From assembly GCF_002234675.1 (NCBI RefSeq), contig NC_019868.2, positions 5,426,433 through 5,490,432 of the forward strand: a stretch of DNA of 64,000 bases. Reading direction: 5' to 3'. Position numbers and translations under genes: made by a program. Source of the DNA: Oryzias latipes. Lineage: Eukaryota > Chordata > Actinopteri > Beloniformes > Adrianichthyidae. The notes under the pieces were generated by a model. It searched no databases and was not told the DNA's origin. It saw nothing but the letters and a program-made list of their open reading frames with translations. Shown here in pieces: positions 58,625 through 64,000 of the stretch. The first letter of the stretch is position 1; each line of letters opens with the position of its first letter.

Positions 58625-59995
58625 GATTAATCAATTCAATTTTATTTGTATAGCCCAAATTCAACAACAGTCGTCTCAATGGGCTTCGTACTGGTAATTG
58701 TAAGGTAAACATACAATCATAAAGGATCATAAATGCATAGAATTCAATAGGATAATAGTAAAACTAAACAGACTAAACTAAACTGGACATCCCTGCCCTT
58801 CGGGGTAAGGAAACCTCCTAAAAAAACTGATTCCGGAAAAAACGAAGAAACCTCAGGGGTGTCCACATGAAGGAAGGATCCTCCCCCAGGACGGACAGGC
58901 AATGTACCAGAACTCATAGAGAAGAATTAACTTATCTAACCCTACAACTACATATTTAGAGTCCAGCGGACGAGCTTCATCCAGATGTAGCTGGGGGACG
59001 GCTGGGGGCGCGAGACGAGCCGAAGACCGGATTCACAGACAGAGGTAGGAGCAGTGGTATATACGAGCCAGAGACGAAGTACTCCATGGTGGGGAGTGGG
59101 AAAAGAGGGACAGCACCTGAATTGCACTGCATCAAACAGAGGGAACTAAATGATGAATAATGATCAAGAATAGAGAAGAGAAGGAGAGTAAAAGTAGATG
59201 AGAATAGAGGACAAACCCCAGTGCACCATAGTTACCCCAGCTTCAAACTTCTAGCAGCTACTAAAAACTAATTGTTATTGTTACGTTTAATTTAAACAAA
59301 TTAACATTAAGTTAAATAATCTCTGAATAATAGCTAGTCTGACAATAAGCCTGTCCAAAGAGGAATGTTTTAAGTCTAACTTTGAATGTAGAAACTGAAT
59401 CGGCCTCTCTTACATGAGCTGGGAGTTTATTCCATAAGACAGGGCCTTGGTGGCTAAACGCTCTACCTCCAACCGTACTTTTACTAATTCTAGGAACCAC
59501 AAGCAGTCCTGCATTTTGGGAGCGAAGTGTTCTGTTTGGGTGGTAAGGGACTATGAAGTCTTTGATATAGGACGGGGCCATACCATGTTAGGCCTTATAG
59601 GTTAGCAGGAGGATTTTGAACTTGATTCTGGAATAAACTGGGAGCCAGTGAAGTGAAACTAACACAGGAGTGATGTGATCTCTTCTGCTAGTTCCTGCTA
59701 ACAATCTAGCTGCTGCGTTCTGAACAAGCTGGAGACTTCTTAAGGAACTCTTAGGACACGCTAACAAAGAGTTACAGTAATCCAGCCTAGACGTTACAAA
59801 TGCATGGATGAGTTTTTCAGCATCACTTTTGGAAAGTATATTTCTGATCTTAGCAATATTCCGCAGGAGAAAAAAGGCAGTTCTACACACCTGAGATATG
59901 TGAGCCTTAAATGATAATTCCTGGTCTATTACTGGGATCAAAACAGATTGATCTGTCTGAGGCAGAATCGAATTGACCAATACCATTAAAAATCA
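58625..59995 (-). mobile_element. Non-LTR LINE (L2/Rex-like), 3' part on minus strand
   Basis: The 3' terminus at 58625-58650 reads in reverse '...ctatacaaataaaattgaat'. A long 3' UTR (58660-59310) with 'aacctcaggggtgtccac' follows, preceded by the C-terminal RT coding region. The element is truncated at its 5' side near 59995. Confidence 0.8.
59312..59986 (-). pseudogene. LINE RT C-terminus with one internal stop
   Basis: The upstream frame contains SRLDYCNSLLACPKS, LQLVQNAAARLLAGTSRRDH and TPVLVSLHWLPVYSRIKFK. After a TAA at 59588-59590 the same frame continues MAPSYIKDFIVPYHPNRTLR, VGGRAFSHQGPVLWNKLP and FKVRLKTFLF. The stop sits where the family has Leu (KALHGMAPSY), consistent with a single TTA-to-TAA change. 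Confidence 0.8.
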
Positions 59996-59999
59996 TTTA

Positions 60000-61152
60000 A
60001 AAAGAAGATAAATTGATAATTGAATTGATATTGGAAAATACCATTTGGATTGAGACATGGTGGGTTTATTTTACTATAACGTAAAAACAACCAAGTAGAT
60101 CACACAACACACACGTGATGTCAGCAGAAACTGATCAGTCCATCGTCACAGTCCAATGTGTGGAAACACTTTGAATTTAGCAAAGTCATGTGACCATCCA
60201 GTGTCTAGAATGTTCTAAGAATGTTCTTTTTGGATTCTTTGGGTGTGGGAAAACAACAGTGGACTGAACTTTAGGAAACTAAAATGTGAATGGATTTGAC
60301 ATTCATTCTAGTGTACTTGTTTGTTTGGACACATATTTAATTTATACTTGATGATCTGGAAGAAAATACAAGGAATCTGGAAAACTTCACTGTTCAGTAG
60401 CAGCTATTTCTCTCTGAGTCCCACTGGTTGAAGTTCTGGACAAAGATGTCCTGGATCCATTTTAGGTCAGTGAATTGGGCCGAATTCGATAGTTTAAAAT
60501 GAACAAAAACCAAAAGCGAATCAAATTGGCAACCACAAATGTCGAATCAAATCAAATATATATTTTAGAATAACCGTTGCACCCCTAGTATACGCCAATT
60601 ACCAACAATGAAGGAGTGTCAAACTGAAATCTGCTAAGAAAGAGCAATCCACTAGGTGGCAATAAAGACTGCCTCATTTTTCTTGCAGTCAGTTGATTGT
60701 GAAGTTATAACAAGATGATATCAAAAAGGTTTTCGAATCCACTGCAAACATAACAAATAACCTTAAACACACCGTAAAACAGCCTAAGTGGAAAGAAACC
60801 AAGAGAGAAACTTTAACAAAATTAAAAACAATACTTATTCAATGAGCCTAAGCAATGTCAAGTTGAAAATGACGTTTTTGAGTTTTTTAAGTGTGTTTGC
60901 ACTATGAAGTTGAGTGAATGTGATGTAACTATGAACTCACAGTGTTATGCTTACTATAAACCACACCCCTTTACTATAAAAAAAGGTATTGTGAAAAAAT
61001 CTATATATATTATTTATTATTTCTACAAATGCTGTCCTAATAGTTGTGTTGACAGTGCTATTAAGATGAAAATATGATTAATTTCTAAATTTCTTAGCAA
61101 AATTGTAGCTCATTTTGCACGTAGCATGTGCAAAGGCACCAGACATTAAAAT
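60000..61152. other. Intergenic, nothing recognised
   Basis: AT-rich; no supported ORF or repeat. Confidence 0.5.
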
Positions 61153-61160
61153 GTGGACAT

Positions 61161-61785
61161 TAGGGTGGTCCTTCCAGAGGGTTACATTTTTTCAAATTAA
61201 TATTTTTTCAGCTCCAACCCCTGAAATTTGTTGGAATAGCTGAAAAAACTCTCCTTGTAATTTTTTTTTTCCAATTCCAACAACATCTACCCCTCCCTCA
61301 ATGAGACTGGTATGGCGCCTCAGCAGAAGATTAAGGAGAACTAAGCTGGCTGCCAATAGATGGGCTTAGCAGTCTCAAAGTGAACACTAACAAATGTTTG
61401 CGACAGAGACTGTAGATTGGATATGGAATATGAATATCGCCTTTTTAAGAATTTTTTTTTCACATTTAGAACAAACAGGAATACAAACATACTCAGTTAT
61501 ATAATGGATGTTTTGAATGTTTACAATTTTTCATCATCATTGATATTTGTTCTTTTTCATACATGTAGAATTGTAGATTAAATTGTTTGAGATCAGTTCT
61601 GATGTTACAACTTTCATTGTAATTCTAATTTTAATTGTTATGTTGTTTTTATTCCTTCCTGAGGGAGGGGTAAATATTGTCAAATTGAGACAAAAAATTC
61701 ACAAGGACAGTTTTCTCAGCTAATCCAACCAACTTCATGGGTTGGAGTTTAGAATTTCCAACTTCCACTTTTAAGGACCACCCTA
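61161..61785. mobile_element. Non-autonomous hAT element with perfect 8-bp target duplication
   Basis: The 13-bp perfect TIRs TAGGGTGGTCCTT and AAGGACCACCCTA are flanked by GTGGACAT on both sides (61153-61160, 61786-61793). Subterminal inverted segments ('ctccaaccc' / 'gggttggag', 'tcccctccctcaa'-like blocks) extend inward. No transposase. Confidence 0.92.
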
Positions 61786-62009
61786 GTGGACATGCTATGT
61801 AAGTAAAGTAGATCCATTATAAAACAGCCAGAGATTGTATGATTGCTTTAAAAGGGTGTAATACATGTGTGACAATTATACAATCAGGTCTAAGGGTAGC
61901 TTCAATGTGAAAAGAAATGTGTATTAAAAAATGAAAATAAAACAACTGACTTTAGAGCAAAAATAAAAGATCGTTTAGAAATCAGCTTCCAACACTACTG
62001 TCGTGTGAG

Positions 62010-62374
62010 AACGGGGCCTGGCAGCGAGGCGGGGTCCGTATTTGGCAGTGATCCCCCGCTGTCTTCACAGCCAGAGGGGCGGGGTCAGTGTTTGGCAGGT
62101 TCGTCCCCAGAGGCGGTGCGTGTGCGCGTGTGTGTGTTTCCTCGTAACGACAGCAGAACTGGCTCTGGAGTGTGGACCAGCTTCCAGATAAGAAAACGCG
62201 CTAAAGTAGATTTATATATATTTTTGCCCATTCTGCAATGTTCGCAACGCTCTCCATGCACCGTCTGCTGTGAATCCGTCAAAGTTTTGGTTTCCACCGA
62301 CGTCGGCTCCAGAAACGAAAGCAGCTAATTGATGCGTCTCAGTCTGGCTGCGGCTTCCTGTTTGCTTTGACCCG
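62010..62374 (+). promoter_or_regulatory. CpG-rich putative promoter and first exon
   Basis: Sharp rise in GC and CpG, with GGGGCGGGGTC-like boxes (62030, 62075). It ends at a good splice donor CCCG|GTAAGG (donor at 62375). No long coding frame continues across it, so a non-coding first exon is likely. By human 5q31 synteny a macroH2A1-type or other housekeeping neighbour is conceivable; identity unknown. Confidence 0.45.
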
Positions 62375-63942
62375 GTAAGGCTCCCCGGAGCGGCTCACTT
62401 ATTACCCCGCCGTGCTAACAACTCCTGCCCGGCTTCTTTCAGCATCTCAGAGGCTAGCCCATGCTAGCCTGCTTTGCTAGTTTTAGCTTTTAGCCATTAT
62501 TGTCTATTTAACACTCATTTGTACATTCAGCGGTGATAATTCATCTGTGTCTCCACATTTGAACATCATAGGAGGGGTGGAAACGATTTTCACGGGCTTT
62601 TGGCTTCCTTCGTGTCCGCTGGAAGCGAGCGGCTAAAGGCTAGATGGCTAGGAGGAGCGGCGGCACTTCCATCCCATCCGCGGCTCTTCGCGCATCAAGC
62701 TAACCGGAAGGCACAAACCTAAAAATAATTTCCTGGCTGATTTAAATAGTTACATCATTTTAATCGCACTTGCAGACATTTTGAGCTCTAACAATGCCCA
62801 TCTTTTAGTTTGTCGATTTAGCCTTTAACACAGACAGTAGGTGTTTAGTGTTTTGTGTAATAAAAGGATGAATTCAGTCCCAGTTCTGACTGACTGTCAT
62901 CAGGGCCGCACAGAAAAACATGACTGAATTTCTGTTTTTGGGTGTTTGAAAGGATTTAAATGAAGGCGGTTGCTTTATTTTATTTTATTTTTTATTTTTT
63001 TTGACGGTCCGTTTCTGGAAGGCTTCTTCTTCATGCATCGTCAGGCTTCCATACGGGCTTCACTTAGTGACTGTGGAATGTTCTGGTGTTTTTGTGCCAA
63101 GTGTTTGACACCAGGGCGCTTTTTTACCTGTCCTCCTTTTTGTTGCTGTTTTGAGCTGCTGATCAAAATCGATTGTCTCAATTTCCCAAACGTTTGTGTC
63201 TGCTGTGCTGCTAATGAAGACAGACTAAAGTGTCTTTGTGGTCAACACTAAAGCTTTTAAGAACCGCAATGGAGGATTTTTGTGCAACAATGTTATTTTT
63301 CATAGATTGGCTCAAAAATCCTTTCCGGTTCAGTTCAATCACCTTTTTTTTATGTAAAGCTTGATATGGTTAGATTTACCAATCTAAAAATAGCTCCAAG
63401 CTACTTTTTTAAAATGCACATTATTATCATACACTAATAATATGTTCGACCTTTTGAAATGCACATCAAAGTTAGCAAAATATTTTACATTTTCTAGCAT
63501 ATTGATGCAGAATATGGTCAAATATTAACGTATATACTGCTAATAATTAGTCCCTGTAATAGTACACATCAAATAATATGAGGTGAGTGTGGCCATTAAC
63601 CTTTATTCTTAGTGAATCTTGCTTTACGTGAAAGCTGTCACGTATTCACATACCAACTGTGTTTAAACTCTCCAGCCTCCTACAGTGTGAGATAAGGCCT
63701 GGATGTAACCTAGGACACGGTTTCAAATGCAAAGAAAATATGTGCTCGCATGCAGCAGGAGTTTCATAATGGCACAGCTGCCTGCAGCGTCCGACTTTTG
63801 TTGCCGGGTCACCGAGTTGTTGTTTTAGACCGGATGAGGGGGCCAAACTAAACCGAAAAGATGGAGCCAAAAGCGGTCGGTTTTCATCTGCTCCTGTTCA
63901 TTCAACATCTTTTAAAATCATGTAGTATCTATAAAGTTTTTC
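62375..63942 (+). other. Putative first intron of the downstream gene
   Basis: CpG density falls off after about 62700. TTTTA repeat at 62973-62998. No exon recognised. Confidence 0.35.
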
Positions 63943-64000
63943 AAAGACCCACTCTGATCCTCTTTTGATCTGTCGGCAAAGTGGTCCAAGTGGTCTTTTA
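63943..64000 (+). mobile_element. Start of a second AAAGACCCACT TIR element
   Basis: 'aaagacccactctgatcctc' and 'ttttgatctgtcggcaaag' match the left end of 52677-53303. Cut by the window edge. Confidence 0.65.

Overview
The window looks like a euchromatic piece of a teleost fish genome. The evidence is a spliced vertebrate chemokine gene, an intronless hnRNP A0-type gene, and a dense load of fish-style repeats (L1 and L2-type LINEs, tRNA-derived SINEs, piggyBac-like and hAT MITEs, Gypsy LTRs, pogo remnants). The repeat mix resembles medaka-type (Oryzias/atherinomorph) genomes, but that placement is from memory and is an inference.

Two host genes can be supported. (1) An intact, intronless ORF at 28503-29405 (+) encodes a 300-aa hnRNP A0-like protein with two RRMs and a short Gly/Tyr/Gln-rich tail. 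Five exact 20-bp repeats carrying CRE/ATF-like sites lie about 120-220 bp upstream. (2) A complete four-exon cxcl14 chemokine gene lies on + (coding 50160-56945, 99 aa) with a TATA box at 49944. A CpG-rich segment ending in a splice donor (about 62010-62374) may be the first exon of a third gene running out of the window. In human both CXCL14 and HNRNPA0 lie in 5q31, so linkage here fits conserved synteny.

Layout. 1-4477: 3' half of an L1-type LINE (RT with YADD, long 3' UTR with about 2 kb of extremely G-rich DNA, poly(A)). 4.5-16.5 kb: mostly unannotated intergenic DNA with two piggyBac-like MITEs, a SINE, and RTE and other LINE fragments. 16.5-28.2 kb: a transposon cluster (Gypsy LTR piece, 2.05-kb hAT, L2 LINE, second hAT remnant, Gypsy gag with SCAN-like domain, pogo remnant, solo LTRs). 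28.2-29.8 kb: hnRNP gene. 29.8-39.4 kb: two nearly identical 4.7-kb copies of one interspersed element, arranged as if one copy inserted into the (ATT)n tract of the other. 39.4-49.6 kb: degraded LINEs, MITEs, SINEs and several short perfect hairpins. 49.7-57.1 kb: cxcl14 with repeats in its introns. 58.3-61.8 kb: SINE, LINE 3' end and an hAT MITE with perfect target duplication. 62-64 kb: CpG-rich putative promoter/first exon and intron.

No bacterial-style operons, CRISPR arrays or rRNA/tRNA genes were seen; the tRNA-like boxes all belong to SINEs. The most unusual structures are the nested self-insertion at 29.8-39.4 kb, the CRE array beside the hnRNP gene, the G-rich L1 3' UTR, and a 70-nt near-perfect hairpin at 47448-47517.
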